From Isochrysis galbana (lineage: Eukaryota; Haptophyta; Isochrysidales; Isochrysidaceae), in the NCBI GenBank assembly GCA_018136815.1, contig JADDIW010000086.1:1-31403 (forward strand): a stretch of 31,403 nucleotides of DNA. Reading direction: 5' to 3'. The notes beneath the pieces are model-generated. The model saw nothing but the letters and a program-made list of their open reading frames with translations. It was not told where the DNA came from and ran no database searches. The position numbers and the translations under genes were made by a program. Below are positions 20,057 through 30,524 of this stretch, one piece after another (the stretch's first letter is position 1; each line of letters opens with the position of its first letter).

Positions 20057-20526
20057 AAGTCAAGCGAATAAGAGCTTACGACGGATACCTTGGTGTTCAG
20101 AAGCGATGAAGGGCGTGGCTACCAACGAAATGTCTCGGGGAACTGGAAGCAAGTTTTGATCCGAGAATTCCCGAATAGGAAACTTCGAGAACTACTTCTT
20201 GAATTCATAAAGAAGAAAGAGCAACCTAGTGAATTGAAACATCTTAGTAACTAGAGGAAAAGAAAGCAAAGCGATTCCCTCAGTAGCGGCGAGCGAAATG
20301 GGACCAGTCTAAACTCTAATTTTAGAGGGTTGTGGGACAGTAAATTAGTAAAGAACAAACGTTAGTTGAAACGGTTGGAATACCGTACCAAAGAAGGTGA
20401 AAGTCCTGTAATCGAAAACTTTAGTACTTTTAATCTGTATCCAAGTAGGAAGAGACACGTGAAACCTCTTCTGAATTTGCGGAGGACCACCTCGTAAGAC
20501 TAAATATTCCTGAATAACGATAGTGA

Positions 20527-20560
<34 letters not shown>

Positions 20561-21124
20561 GGAGGGGAGTGAAATAGAACATGAAATCGTAAGTTTACAA
20601 GCAGTAGAAGAGCGACTTAACGCTCGACTTCGTGCCTGTTGAAGAATGAGCTGGCGACTTGTAGGTTATGGAAGGTTAAAGTAAGAAAATACTGGAGCCA
20701 GAGTGAAAGCGAGCTTGATAAGAGCGTTAAGTCATAATTTACAGACCGAACCCGGATGATCTAACCATGGCCAGTGTGAAGCTTAGGTAACACTAAGTGG
20801 AGGTACGAACCGACTGTTGTTGAAAAAACAGCGGATGAGTTGTGGTTAGGGGTGAAATTCCCAATCGAATCCGGAGCTAGCTGGATCTCCCGAAATGCGT
20901 TGAGGCGCAGCGACTAATATTTCTTCTTAGGGGTAAAGCTACTGTTTTGGTGCGGGCTGCGAGAGCCGGTACCAAATCAATGCAAACTCTGAATACTAAG
21001 ACGTTTAGTTAGTTAGTGAGACATTGGGGGATAAGCTTCAATGTCAAGAGGGAAACAGCCCAGATTACCAGTTAAGGCCCCTAAATAATTACTAAGTGAT
21101 AAGGAGGTGGAGTGCATAGACAAT

Positions 21125-21160
<36 letters not shown>

Positions 21161-21913
21161 GTGCGTAATAGCTCACTGTTCGAGTGCTCCTGCGCCGAAA
21201 ATGAATGGGACTAAGTAATTTGCCGAAGCTGTAAGATGTCAAAACATCGGTAGGGGAGCGTTCTACATTAGGTTGAAGCGTTAGCGAAAGCGGGCGTGGA
21301 CAAAGTAGAAGTGAGAATGTTAGCTTGAGTAGCGAAAACATTGGTGAGAATCCAATGCCCCGAAAACCCAAGGGTTCCTCCGGAAGGCTCGTCCACGGAG
21401 GGTGAGTCAGGTCCTAAGGTGAGGCTAATAGCGTAATCGATGGATAACAGGTTAATATTCCTGTACTGTTTATTGTTGGTAAAGGGGGACGGAGAAGGCT
21501 AGATCGACCGAATGTTGGTTATCGGCTTAAGTATTCGAGGTGATGAGGTCCGGTGAAAACGGTCTGAGCTAAGATGCGAATAGGAAAGTGTTAAGACACT
21601 GAACCGATTAATGTCATACTTCCAAGAAAAGCCCTAACTACCATAAGCAATAAATACCTGTACCCGAAACCGACACAGGTGGGTAAGTAGAGAATACTAA
21701 GGGGCGCGAGATAACTCTCTCTAAGGAACTCGGCAAAATGACCTCGTAACTTCGGGAGAAGAGGTGCCCTTAAACGGGCTGCAAGAACCAGACGCTGGCG
21801 ACTGTTTATCAAAAACACAGGTCTCCGCAAAGTCGTAAGACGATATATGGGGGCTGACACCTGCCCAGTGCCGGAAGGTTAAGGAAGCTTGTTAGTCTTT
21901 GACGAAGCTCGCG

Positions 21914-22002
<89 letters not shown>

Positions 22003-22266
22003 TGTAACGATCTGCGTACTGTCTCGGAGAGAGACTCGGCGAAATAGACTTGTCTGTGAAGATGCGGACTACCTGCACCTGGACAAAAAGACCCTATGAA
22101 GCTTTACTGTAGCTTGAGATTGGCTCCGGGCTTTATTTGCGCAGGATAGGTGGGAGGCGTTGACGACTTTCTTGCGGGAAAGTTTGAGCCACTGGTGAGA
22201 TACCACTCTAATAAGCTAGGATTCTAACCCTATACCGTTATCCGGTTAGGGAACAGTTTCAGTGGT

Positions 22267-22309
<43 letters not shown>

Positions 22310-22518
22310 TGCAAAGGTTTCCTCAGACTGGTCGGAAATCAGTCGTAGAGTGTAAAGGCATAAGGAAGCTTGATTGTAAGACTTACAATCGAACAAAGAC
22401 GAAAGTCGGCCTTAGTGATCCGGCGGTACCAAGTGGAAGGCCGTCGCTCAACGGATAAAAGTTACTCTAGGGATAACAGGCTGATCTCCCCAAGAGTCCA
22501 TATCGACGGGGAGGTTTG

Positions 22519-22549
<31 letters not shown>

Positions 22550-22919
22550 GGTAGTACGTCCAAGGGTTGGGCTGTTCGCCCATGAAAGCGGCACGCGAGC
22601 TGGTTCAGAACGTCGTGAGACAGTTCGGTCCATATCCGGTGTAGGCGTTAGGTATTGAGAGGATCTCTTCTTAGTACGAGAGGACCGGGAGAGACGTACC
22701 TCTGGTGTACCAGTTATCGGCCAACGGTAGACGCTGGGTAGCCATGTACGGTAAGGATAAACCGCTGAAAGCATCTAAGTGGAAAGCCCACCTCAAGATG
22801 AGTACTCTTACCATTTTAAGTGGTTAAGGTCACGGCAAGACTAGCCGTTTATAGGTATCAAGTGTAAGTGCAGTAATGTATTCAGCTGAGATATCCTAAT
22901 AGACCGATTGCTTTACTTT
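20057..22919 (+). rRNA. rrn23: 23S ribosomal RNA
   Basis: The 5' end AAGTCAAGCGAATAAGAG and later conserved cores are clear: AACTATAACGGTCCTAAGGT (about 21940), GACAAAAAGACCCTATGAAG, CTCGATGTCGGCTCGTCGCA and the sarcin-ricin loop AGTACGAGAGGACCG (22673 on). The length is about 2860 bases. I see no intron and no separate 4.5S gene. Ends are estimates. Confidence 0.97.
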
Positions 22920-22946
22920 TTATTAACTGTAAAAATTTCAATTCAT

Positions 22947-23069
22947 TGGCTTAGACGTTTTATAGCGTAGTAGATCCACATCGATCCATTTCGAACTCGA
23001 TAGTGAAAGATTATAGCGGTGACGATACTTAGAGGGGGGCCTCTTGGAAAATAACACATGTCTAAGTCG
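22947..23069 (+). rRNA. rrn5: 5S ribosomal RNA
   Basis: The terminal stem GGCTTAGAC (22948-22956) pairs perfectly with GTCTAAGTC (23060-23068). The internal CCACATCGATCCATTTCGAA segment is typical of 5S loop B/C. The position 28 bases after 23S completes the operon. Confidence 0.93.
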
Positions 23070-23103
23070 TAATCAAGAATATAATTAATTTTGGAAACAT
23101 ATT

Positions 23104-23451
23104 ATGGCCGCATATGCAATTGTAGAGGCTTGTGGTAGGCAAATGTGGGTAGAAGAAGGTAAGTTTTATGATTTTAATAAACTTCCTTTTTCACCTGGTG
23201 ACACTTTTTTTTATCAGATATTTTATTAGTAAATATCAATGATTCCGTAGAAATCGGCAACCATATTTAAATGAAAACTACGCTGTTGATTTAACAGTCT
23301 TAAACATTTTAGTGGTCCTAAAGTTCGCGTTTATAAAATGCGATCAAAGAAAAAAACACGTAAAACATTTGGTCATAGGATGAAATTAACACGAGTTTTA
23401 ATTAACTCAATTTCTCGAATTGCCAATACTAAAACTACTGCATTCTTGTAA
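23104..23451 (+). CDS. rpl21: Ribosomal protein bL21c (frameshifted)
   Basis: The first part reads [20 protein letters not shown], then [15 protein letters not shown]. The remainder, in other frames, gives [16 protein letters not shown] and [20 protein letters not shown], then [14 protein letters not shown]. This is L21, with its G(R/K)Q-x-x-V-x-EG and Y-x-x-(K/R)-KK-x-x-x-x-GHR-x-x-x-T motifs. At least two one-base indels fall between 23205 and 23320. It is 16 bases upstream of rpl20, so they are likely co-transcribed. Confidence 0.9.
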
Positions 23452-23467
23452 AATAACTTAAATAATT

Positions 23468-23815
23468 ATGGTTCGAGTAAAACGTGGAAACGTCGCTATC
23501 AAGCGACGCAAAAAAATCATGAAGCTGGCGAAGGGCTTTAAAGGTGCTCATTCGCGTCTATTTCGAACAGCGAATGGACAAGTAATGAAAGCCCTAGTAT
23601 ATTCTTATATTGGACGTAAACGACGTAAGCGTGATTTTAAGCGATTATGGATTTGTCGGGTAAATGCAGCTAGCAGAGCTCAAGGTTTAACGTATAGTAA
23701 ATTACGTAATTTAATGAGAAATTCATCATTAGTCATTAACGTAAAAATGTTAGCTCAACTTGCATTGTTTGATAAGAAAGCATTTTGTGAACTAATAACT
23801 TTAGTTAAAAATTAA
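23468..23815 (+). CDS. rpl20: Ribosomal protein bL20c
   Basis: An intact 115-residue ORF reads [20 protein letters not shown], then [20 protein letters not shown], then [20 protein letters not shown]. All are hallmarks of L20, an early-assembling protein that binds 23S rRNA. It ends 5 bases before a strong hairpin. Confidence 0.97.
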   Translation: MVRVKRGNVAIKRRKKIMKLAKGFKGAHSRLFRTANGQVMKALVYSYIGRKRRKRDFKRLWICRVNAASRAQGLTYSKLRNLMRNSSLVINVKMLAQLALFDKKAFCELITLVKN

Positions 23816-23820
23816 AATAA

Positions 23821-23870
23821 AATCTAACCTCAGCCCAACTTTTATGTAGAAGTTGGGCTGAAGTTAGATT
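23821..23870. terminator. Long hairpin between rpl20 and trnE
   Basis: AATCTAACCTCAGCCCAACTT (23821 on) pairs with AAGTTGGGCTGAAGTTAGATT with one mismatch and an 8-base loop, followed by TTTTAATT. It lies between convergent rpl20 and trnE/rbcR. Confidence 0.85.
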
Positions 23871-23876
23871 TTTAAT

Positions 23877-23949
23877 TACCCCCAGGGGAATTCGAATCCC
23901 CGTTACCTCCGTGAAAGGGAGATGTCCTAGGCCTCTAGACGATGGGGGC
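23877..23949 (-). tRNA. trnE: tRNA-Glu (UUC)
   Basis: On the minus strand GCCCCCA/TGGGGGT form the acceptor, and the loop CTTTCAC gives UUC. The T-arm CGGGG/CCCCT region is regular. Plastid tRNA-Glu also serves chlorophyll synthesis through glutamyl-tRNA reductase, which links it to chlI in the same window. Confidence 0.95.
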
Positions 23950-24027
23950 AAAGACTTTTAACTTACTGCATTTAATTATAACGCAAATTCAATTTTACTG
24001 TCAAGTTTAATTTTTAAAAACCTCCAA

Positions 24028-25002
24028 TTAACTTTGTGTTCGATCGACAGGTAAACTTTTAGAATTTTTTAGTTCATGCGTAGAAGCTAAAACTAACTCT
24101 AAAATTTCTTGTCTAAACATACTTGTTGCAGCATCTGAATAACGTTTCGGATTAATTAGAACCGATAAGTCACGAGTAATGTTAATGCCTTCAATTTTTG
24201 CCCAGTGTAAAACTCCTAACTCTAATTCTTTCGAAATAGCAGAAACTGAAACAAACGCGGCCCCAAGTCCAGACTGTACGGCATTTTTAATCGCCTCAAT
24301 GGAATCTAATTCCATTTCGATTTTAAAATATTGACTATCAATTCCATTTTGAGTAAGAGTATTACTAATTACGTTTCGAATTGTGGATTCTCTTTCAAGA
24401 GTAATAAAGCGAAGACGATATAAATCTTCTTTTTGAATAAAATCTAATGCCGATAAAGGGTGTGCAGGTGGTAAAATTAAAGCCAGCTCATCCTTAGCAT
24501 AAGGTAAAATACTTAATTGTGATTGTAGTTCTAAGGGTACTTTTCCTCCCACAATGGCCAGATCAATTTGTCCATTAGCAACACCCCATGATACGCGACG
24601 TGTTGAATGAACTTTTAATTCAATAGAAATTTGGGGATATTTATGACGAAATATTCCAATTAAACGTGGCATCAAATACGTTCCCGTTGTTTGACTAGCA
24701 CCTATAATTAAAGTACCAGATTGAAGTATTTCTAGTTCGTCTAAAGCACGACACGTCTCTTCACATAAGTTCAATATACGTTGGCAATACTTAAATAGTA
24801 ATTTTCCCGTTTCTGTTAACCTTGCCTTTCTTTGATCCCTATAAAAAATTGGAGCGTTTAATTGTTGTTCCAAATTTTTGATTTGCAGACTAACAGCGGG
24901 TTGTGAGATATACAATTTTTTTCCGGCTTTTTTAAAGCTCCCTTCACTAACAATTGTATGTAAAATTTTTAACTGGGCAAGAGTAAAAGGAAGATCGGGC
25001 AC
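24028..25002 (-). CDS. rbcR: LysR-type regulator RbcR (Ycf30)
   Basis: The 324-residue intact protein has an N-terminal LysR helix-turn-helix (residues about 8-65: [40 protein letters not shown]). It is followed by a linker helix and a ligand-binding domain with [20 protein letters not shown]. RbcR activates the Rubisco operon (rbcL-rbcS) in red-lineage plastids and responds to metabolites such as NADPH or RuBP in homologues. It is divergent from psbY, with 161 bases between the starts. As usual for the family the spacer could hold an autoregulatory site, but I could not pick out a clear T-N11-A palindrome. Confidence 0.95.
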   Translation of the reverse strand: MPDLPFTLAQLKILHTIVSEGSFKKAGKKLYISQPAVSLQIKNLEQQLNAPIFYRDQRKARLTETGKLLFKYCQRILNLCEETCRALDELEILQSGTLIIGASQTTGTYLMPRLIGIFRHKYPQISIELKVHSTRRVSWGVANGQIDLAIVGGKVPLELQSQLSILPYAKDELALILPPAHPLSALDFIQKEDLYRLRFITLERESTIRNVISNTLTQNGIDSQYFKIEMELDSIEAIKNAVQSGLGAAFVSVSAISKELELGVLHWAKIEGINITRDLSVLINPKRYSDAATSMFRQEILELVLASTHELKNSKSLPVDRTQS

Positions 25003-25086
25003 TTTATTTTTTTAAAAATAAAAAATTTTGAAAATTCACAATATTAAAACGAAGATTTTAGACTTCTCGAAAAATGCTTTATAGAA

Positions 25087-25117
25087 TTTGAAAACGAAAG
25101 GTGCAAAAGATGTATAA
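25087..25117 (+). promoter_or_regulatory. Candidate psbY promoter
   Basis: TTGAAA (25087-25092) and TATAAT (25112-25117) are separated by 19 bases, with the psbY ATG 47 bases further on. The -10 box is perfect; the spacing is slightly long. Confidence 0.45.
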
Positions 25118-25163
25118 TATTAACCAATAAATAAAATAAACACCTGGCACAGGATAACTGACT

Positions 25164-25271
25164 ATGGATACAAGATTACTAGTTGTATTACTACCACTTG
25201 CAACAGCTGCAGCGTGGGCATTATTTAATATCGGTCGTTTAGCACTTCAACAGTTAAAAAGAATGTCTTAA
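25164..25271 (+). CDS. psbY: Photosystem II protein PsbY (Ycf32)
   Basis: The 35-residue protein [20 protein letters not shown], then [15 protein letters not shown], matches Ycf32/PsbY (MDTRLLV-x-x-P and WALFNIGR). PsbY is a single-span subunit near cytochrome b559. It is monocistronic, with its own promoter candidate and a hairpin 14 bases past the stop. Confidence 0.93.
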   Translation: MDTRLLVVLLPLATAAAWALFNIGRLALQQLKRMS

Positions 25272-25284
25272 CATACATGTGTTT

Positions 25285-25317
25285 AGAGAAAGCCATTTAT
25301 TTTTGATGGTTTTCTCT
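25285..25317. terminator. Hairpin between psbY and minD
   Basis: AGAGAAAGCCAT (25285-25296) pairs with ATGGTTTTCTCT (25306-25317) with one G-U pair. It lies between convergent psbY and minD. Confidence 0.75.
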
Positions 25318-25332
25318 ATACTCTTGTGAAAT

Positions 25333-26146
25333 TTAATAGCTAGCATTCGGACGTCGCACTAGATTTTTAATAAGTCGCTTTAGCGGATTTTTCGACGGTG
25401 GTGAATCGAAATCAATAAAATCTACAACTTCACCCATCAATCGCTGAGCTGTATTAATAAATGCTAAGCCAGTATAGAAAGTTTTTCTTCTAACACAAGA
25501 GGTTCGCCCCGATTTGACGCTGTAATAACTTGTTCACTATCTGGCACAACACCAATTAATGGAACGCCTAATATATCCTTTACATCACTAACGGACATCA
25601 TATTCTCTGCCTTTACCATTTCAGGCTTGATACGATTAATAAGTAAATTAATATTACTGATTCCTTTAGCTTCGAGAAGCCCAATTACTTTGTCTGCATC
25701 GCGTATAGACGTAACTTCCGGTGTGACAACAACAAGAGCTCTTGTGCAGCGTGAATAGCTACCTGAAATCCTTCATCAATACCTGCTGGACTATCAATCA
25801 AGATGAAGTCATAATTATTTTTTAATTGATCAATCAGATCTGAATTTGATCTTTTGTAATTGAAGATTTAAGTTGGTTTGAAGAGAGTGGAAAAAAAGTT
25901 AAATTTGATTGCCTTTTATCTGGATTAATGCTTGTGTCAAGCGGCATACACCAGTCAAAACGTCTAAACCATTATAGATTATTCGGTTTTCGAGCCCTAA
26001 TAGTAAATCAAGATTTTTTAGTCCGACATCAGCATCTAGCAATAAAACTTTTTGTCCCAATTGTGCTAGTGCAATTCCTATATTTGAGGTTGTCGTTGTC
26101 TTTCCACACCTCCTTTACCAGAAGTAATAACTATAATACGAGACAT
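25333..26146 (-). CDS. minD: Septum-site determining ATPase MinD (frameshifted)
   Basis: MinD is a membrane-bound ATPase that places the plastid division ring. The reading is MSRIIVITSGKGG, then VGKTTTTSN after restoring one G in the Walker A region (about 26115-26125). It continues IGIALAQLGQKVLLLDADVG, LKNLDLLLGLENRIIYN, DFILIDSPAGIDEGFQ, INLLINRIKPEMV and DILGVPLIGVVPDSEQVI, and ends KNLVRRPNASY. The deviant Walker A (KGGVGKT) and the switch motif DSPAGI are conserved. About five one-base breaks lie at about 26118, 25995, 25850, 25740 and 25490. No minE is visible nearby. Confidence 0.93.
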
Positions 26147-26288
26147 GATATTTTATAGGAAATGATTAAGATAGGATAATTATACCATTACATTAAATTA
26201 ATATTTGGTCTTTTTCTAGATTAAATAATAATTCCTTTTTTAATAATAAATAATTTAATTAATATATTTCAGAACATAATAGAGTAGT

Positions 26289-27107
26289 ATGTTAAACACA
26301 AAACTTGTTACTGGACAGAACGATTCCTTAATAATTGCGAATAAGCAATTTAAGTCGCGATTAATGCTAGGAACCGGGAAATATAAGAGTTTAGATGATG
26401 CAAAGCAAAGTATTTTAGCGAGTGAATGCGAAATATTAACTGTTGCTGTTCGTCGCGCTCAAAGTTCCACTATTCAAAGTATGGGAAGTTAATCACTGGT
26501 TTAGATTGGGCAAATCTTTGGTTAATGCCAAATACAGCAGGTTGCCAAACGGCGCAAGAAGCAATTCGTGTTGCATTCTTAGGTCAAGAAATTGTTAAAA
26601 ATTTAGGCTTTGAAGATAATAAGTTTACAAAACTAGAAGTTATTCCGGATCCTAAATACTTATTGCCTGATGGGTTAGGTACATTATTAGCTGCAGAATA
26701 TCTGATCTCTAAAGATTTTACGATCTTACCATATATCAACGCTGACCCTATTTTAGCCAAGCAACTCGAAATGACAGGCTGTGCTACTGTGATGCCACTA
26801 GGTTCACCAATTGGATCAGGTCAGGCCTTCAAAATTTAGCAAATATAAAAATTATAATAGAAAATTCTAATGTCCAGTAATTGTTGATGCTGGAATAGGT
26901 AGTCCAAGTCAAGCTGCCCAGGCAATGGAACTTGGAGCTGCAGGAGTTTTAGCGAATACAGCAGTTGCAAAAGCTCGAAATTCACCTCAAATGGCCGAAG
27001 CGATGAAATTAGGAGTAATTGCTGGACGTGCGGCTTATAATGCAGGCCAAATGAAGGTTAATAGTACAGCCTCACCGAGCTCCCCAACATTAGGTCTAGT
27101 AACTTAA
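26289..27107 (+). CDS. thiG: Thiazole synthase ThiG (frameshifted)
   Basis: ThiG condenses deoxyxylulose phosphate, dehydroglycine and sulfur from ThiS-thiocarboxylate into the thiazole of thiamine. The readable protein includes [49 protein letters not shown], then [20 protein letters not shown]. That segment carries the Schiff-base lysine of the K-LEVI motif. Phosphate-binding segments [15 protein letters not shown] and [20 protein letters not shown] follow. Breaks at about 26490, 26830 and 26870 are single-base indels. The product is about 270 residues. thiS is not seen next to it. Confidence 0.94.
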
Positions 27108-27368
27108 TAAATTTAATAAGAGTCGAAGTCATCTTTAGTAGAAGCAAATGTTAATTTTTTCTTCTATTTCTATTTTTCAAGAATTTTTAATCCAAAAGTA
27201 GTTTGATTTTTAATTTATCCGCGTTTCAAAATTAAATATAATACTACAAGTCCAAAAAGATAGTGATTTTTAAAAAGGAATAAAAAAGTTTTTAAGATAA
27301 TCAAAATATAATTTGCATTTATAGTAAACTATAATTTAGTTAGATTTAAACTGTTTAGAGAATTTAGA
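27108..27368. other. AT-rich spacer between thiG and chlI
   Basis: About 260 bases, strongly AT-rich, without an ORF or a tRNA. A chlI promoter must lie here, but no clear -35/-10 pair stands out. Confidence 0.5.
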
Positions 27369-28414
27369 ATGGTTACAACCGTAAAAAAAGAAACTGAAAG
27401 ACCAATTTTCCTTTTACTGCAATTATTGGGCAGGAAGAGATGAAATTAGCTTTAATCCTAAATGTTATTGACCCTAGAATCGGTGGTGTAATGATTATGG
27501 GCGATCGTGGAACAGGGAAATCAACAACAATTCGTGCTGTTGCGGACCTTTTACCAGAGATTAAAGTTGTGGAAGGTGATCCCTTTAACTCTTCCCCTGA
27601 AGATTTCGAGTTAATGAGTGAATCCGTTAAATCTTCTGTTATGCGAGGAGAGCAAGTTCCAATTGCATACAAAAAAAGTTCCAATGATTGATTTACCATT
27701 AGGTGCTACTGAAGATCGAGTATGTGGAACAATTGATATTGAAAAAGCGCTAACCGAAGGTGTTAAGGCTTTTGAACCCGGTCTTTTAGCTAAAGCAAAT
27801 CGCGGCATTCTTTATGTGGATGAAGTTAACCTACTCGATGATCATTTAGTTGATATCCTTTTAGATTCAGCTGCATCTGGGTGGAACACTGTTCGGCGTG
27901 AAGGTATTTCAATTAAACACCCCGCGCGTTTGTTTTAGATAGGTTCTGGAAACCCGGAAGAAGGGGAACTTAGACCTCAATTGCTTGATCGTTTTGGTAT
28001 GCACGCAGAAATCCGTACAGTGCGTGACCCAGAATTACGTGTTCAATAGTGGAGCAGAGAAGTAATTTCGATCAAGACCCGCAGTGTTTAAAGGAAAATG
28101 AAGAAAAGCAACAAGCGTTAAAAGACAAATTGTAGCTGCACAAAATTAGTGCTACGGTATCAATTGATTACGATCTACGCGTGAAAATTTCTCAAGTTTG
28201 TGGTGAACTTGATGTTGATGGGCTACGTGGTGATATTGTTACAAATCGAGCTGCTAAGGCTTACGCGGCTTATAATGAAAGAACAAGCGTCACTATTGAT
28301 GATATTGAAGCTGTTATTACATTATGTTTACGTCACCGTCTAAGAAAAGATCCTCTTGAATCAATGGATTCAGGTGATAAAGTACAACGTGTATTTGAAG
28401 AAATTTTCAGATAA
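27369..28414 (+). CDS. chlI: Magnesium chelatase subunit ChlI (frameshifted)
   Basis: ChlI is the AAA ATPase of Mg-chelatase, which inserts Mg into protoporphyrin IX at the start of the chlorophyll branch. The reading has [20 protein letters not shown] (after one correction at about 27403) and Walker [20 protein letters not shown]. It continues with [20 protein letters not shown], Walker [21 protein letters not shown] and [20 protein letters not shown]. The C-terminal part (28181-28414) includes [20 protein letters not shown]. Breaks fall at about 27403, 27676, 27935, 28045 and 28130. Corrected length is about 350 residues, normal for ChlI. Confidence 0.95.
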
Positions 28415-28431
28415 CAAAATAAAAACTACTA

Positions 28432-28503
28432 GCCAGTAGGATTCGAACCTACATTAGAGACTTAGAAGGTCTCTGTCCTAATCCCTTAGACGATGGGCCT
28501 ATG
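28432..28503 (-). tRNA. trnR: tRNA-Arg (UCU), imperfect acceptor stem
   Basis: The minus strand shows the loop CTTCTAA, giving anticodon UCU, an AGAGA/TCTCT anticodon stem and a good T-arm (GTAGG TTCGAAT CCTAC). The acceptor stem (GGCCCA versus TGGCTAG) pairs properly only if one G is added on the 3' side, so a missing base is likely at about 28433-28438. Confidence 0.8.
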
Positions 28504-28513
28504 AATTAAAAGG

Positions 28514-28546
28514 GAGCAAAACTAAATGATTTATTTAGTTTTGCTC
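28514..28546. terminator. Perfect 14-bp hairpin between trnV and trnR
   Basis: GAGCAAAACTAAAT (28514-28527) and ATTTAGTTTTGCTC (28533-28546) form a perfect stem with a 5-base loop. Both flanking tRNAs are on the minus strand, so it could end the trnV transcript. Confidence 0.7.
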
Positions 28547-28567
28547 TCAGTCTACATCAAATAATAG

Positions 28568-28639
28568 TGGGCGGTATAGGATTCGAACCTATGACCACCT
28601 GCTTGTAAGGCAGGCGCTCTACCACTGAGCTAACCGCCC
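28568..28639 (-). tRNA. trnV: tRNA-Val (UAC)
   Basis: GGGCGGT/ACCGCCC form a perfect acceptor. The loop CTTACAA gives UAC, and the T-arm ATAGG TTCGAAT CCTAT is perfect. Confidence 0.96.
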
Positions 28640-28779
28640 TCCTAGTTATATACATATACTATAATATAAACGTCAATTTATCAATTACTAATTTTTGAAA
28701 GCTTGTTCGCATATACTTGTTATTAAATTACATATATAATGTGTATAAAGTTTTTAATAATCTCAACCCGTCATCAAGA

Positions 28780-30180
28780 ATGGAATTTGACCTCAAGGAC
28801 TCAAAAATGAGTCAGAAAAAACCTTCGTGTTACTAAGGCTTCGAAACATTTTTTGGGAAATTAGAAACCTCTCAAAATGATCGTGGGACTGCTCAGTTTT
28901 TAAACGATTTATATTCTTATCACCAAAATTTACAGTTAGTGTGGGATTGCTGATCGAATTCCTCATGATAGTTCAGCCTCGCAAGAAAATAATAAAACCT
29001 TCCTCGTGAACAAGCTAGACAAACAGTCAAAAATGTTTCGTATTCAGCGCTTGATTATTTTAAAGGGTATTTAAACCAAAATTTTACATCAACTTTTTAT
29101 TCCAGCATGCCAAACCTATTAAAAATCACTTCAATCTATTCCAGTATATGTTGTTTAAATGGACAAATGAGATTGTTCTTGCCATGATACTGGGCATTTG
29201 GCCCTCAATACCTAATAACCGAATTTATGATTTATGTGGTGCGTTTGCTGATAATGGTGTATTACAAAAAGGAAAATTAGGACTTTTTTATGAGTTACGA
29301 GGATGCGAAAGTCTTTATGAACTCAATTATTGAATCCGAGCCGACGAGGCAAATATAGTTGGCCTTGCAATTCATTGGTCGGATTAGATTCGGCTTATGA
29401 TTTAGTAAGACGTAGTCATCCTGTATTGATTTTCGATTTATACCTAAGCTCGAAGAATTAATTTCTGTTTCTTCCATTGTAGATTCACATTTGTCTTTAA
29501 CGAATCTTCAATTTACGAAAGCCCACTTAATAATTAACTGAAACGTCTTTAGAAATGCCAGTAAAAGGTTGCCAGTTTATTTAGTTCAACGCAAGATACA
29601 AGGCAGGTTTTCTGACTAAAAGTTTAAGAACCATTGTGACCTCAGTCGATAGCGTAATGTCATTGTTCATTAAACCTTATATGCTAGGGCGAACAACGCT
29701 AAAAACGCAAGGGGCTACCCAAACTAGATAAAACAATGTTGATTCAACAACCCATGTATTTTTGATCATAAGAAGCTCTAAGATTTTCTAAGATAAATAA
29801 CAGACAGATACGCACTTACCTGGGAGTTCTTTTCATAATAGTATTGGTACTATTGTTAAAAACAACAATTTTTGTCACACAGCTTAGAGACTTTACTGGA
29901 TACTTGGGAAAATGATTTATTAACAATTATTCTAACAAGATAAAAAGTAAACTATGGCCAGGGTGGGATACACTTAAATTTATACCAAAATTCGGTGCCT
30001 GAAGTTCTTGGAATAAGGAAAAAATTAAACCTTTTAAATTCCTTTAGGCAAATTTGGTCGGACTGTCAAAGTCAGATATAAACTTCTTAAATTTACTTTA
30101 GGTTATTATTTGGAGTCATAAGGTAAGGTGTCGAACAAAAAATTATTATCGATTCGGAAAAGGGCACTTTATTTTCAAGA
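28780..30180 (+). pseudogene. Tic22-like plastid ORF (possibly ycf80), heavily frameshifted
   Basis: No single frame is long, but reading across frames gives a continuous protein. An N-terminal part has FETFFGKLETSQNDRGTAQF, then SSASQENNKTFLV, then SALDYFKGYLNQNFTSTFY. A central part then reads SIPVYVVLNGQ, NEIVLASDTGH, PNNRIYDLCGAFADNGVL, GLFFMSYEDAKVFMNSIIES, SAYDLVRRSHPVLIFDLY and a second VPVYLVQ. The order SIPV(Y/F)-x-V, then LFFMS-x-x-DA, then a second VPV(Y/F) repeat resembles Tic22, the intermembrane-space import protein. Red-lineage plastids carry a ycf80 gene I believe to be of this type. Beyond 29700 the coding signal is weaker, though ETLLDTWENDLLTIILTR near 29890-29940 suggests it goes on. 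The end is uncertain. It may be a living gene obscured by sequence errors. Confidence 0.45.
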
Positions 30181-30213
30181 GCTAAGTATGTTAGAATAAA
30201 CTAACATAAAATT

Positions 30214-30518
30214 GGGGCTGTTTTGGAATCGACATTAAAGTTTTCTGAGAATTTTCGAAACTTAATTAAAGTTTCTCTCTTTAAAAATAAATGCAAACAA
30301 CATTTTAAATTTTAATTCAAAGCTAGCTATCGCCTAGAATCAATTTTGAATTGCCAGCAAAATTTACCTTTTAATTTTGCTGGTTTGAACGAAAAGGAAC
30401 TCCGCATTTTATTGCGTGTTAGGTAAAAGAATCTGAATTTCCAAAAAATTACTGGCGTAGTAAAAAAGGTTTTCTGTATGAACTAAAATGGACGTGGGTT
30501 CGAATCCCACCAGCTCCA
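30214..30518 (+). ncRNA. ssrA: Transfer-messenger RNA (tmRNA)
   Basis: The 5' end GGGGCTGTTTTGGAATCGAC and the 3' end GGACGTGGGTTCGAATCCCA, then CCAGCTCCA, are the two halves of the tRNA-like domain. GGGGCTG (30214-30220) pairs with CAGCTCC (30511-30517) with one G-U. The tag reading frame starts at the resume codon GCA (30293) and gives ANNILNFNSKLAIA followed by TAG (30335-30337). The tag ends in a small hydrophobic Ala-Ile-Ala, the usual degradation signal. tmRNA rescues stalled ribosomes in the stroma and tags the unfinished protein. It is one-piece, about 305 bases, and ends 6 bases before trnI-CAU. Confidence 0.95.
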
Positions 30519-30524
30519 AAATTT

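Noticed and set aside
18346-22774. Short ORFs inside 16S and 23S rRNA on both strands
   Set aside because: Conserved rRNA cores explain the sequence; such ORFs are routine shadows.
18228-23069. Intron or homing endonuclease in the rRNA operon
   Set aside because: The 16S, 23S and both tRNAs read through conserved cores without interruption.
25928-26158. Plus-strand ORF across minD
   Set aside because: The minus strand carries the conserved MinD protein; the plus-strand ORF has no similarity to anything I know.
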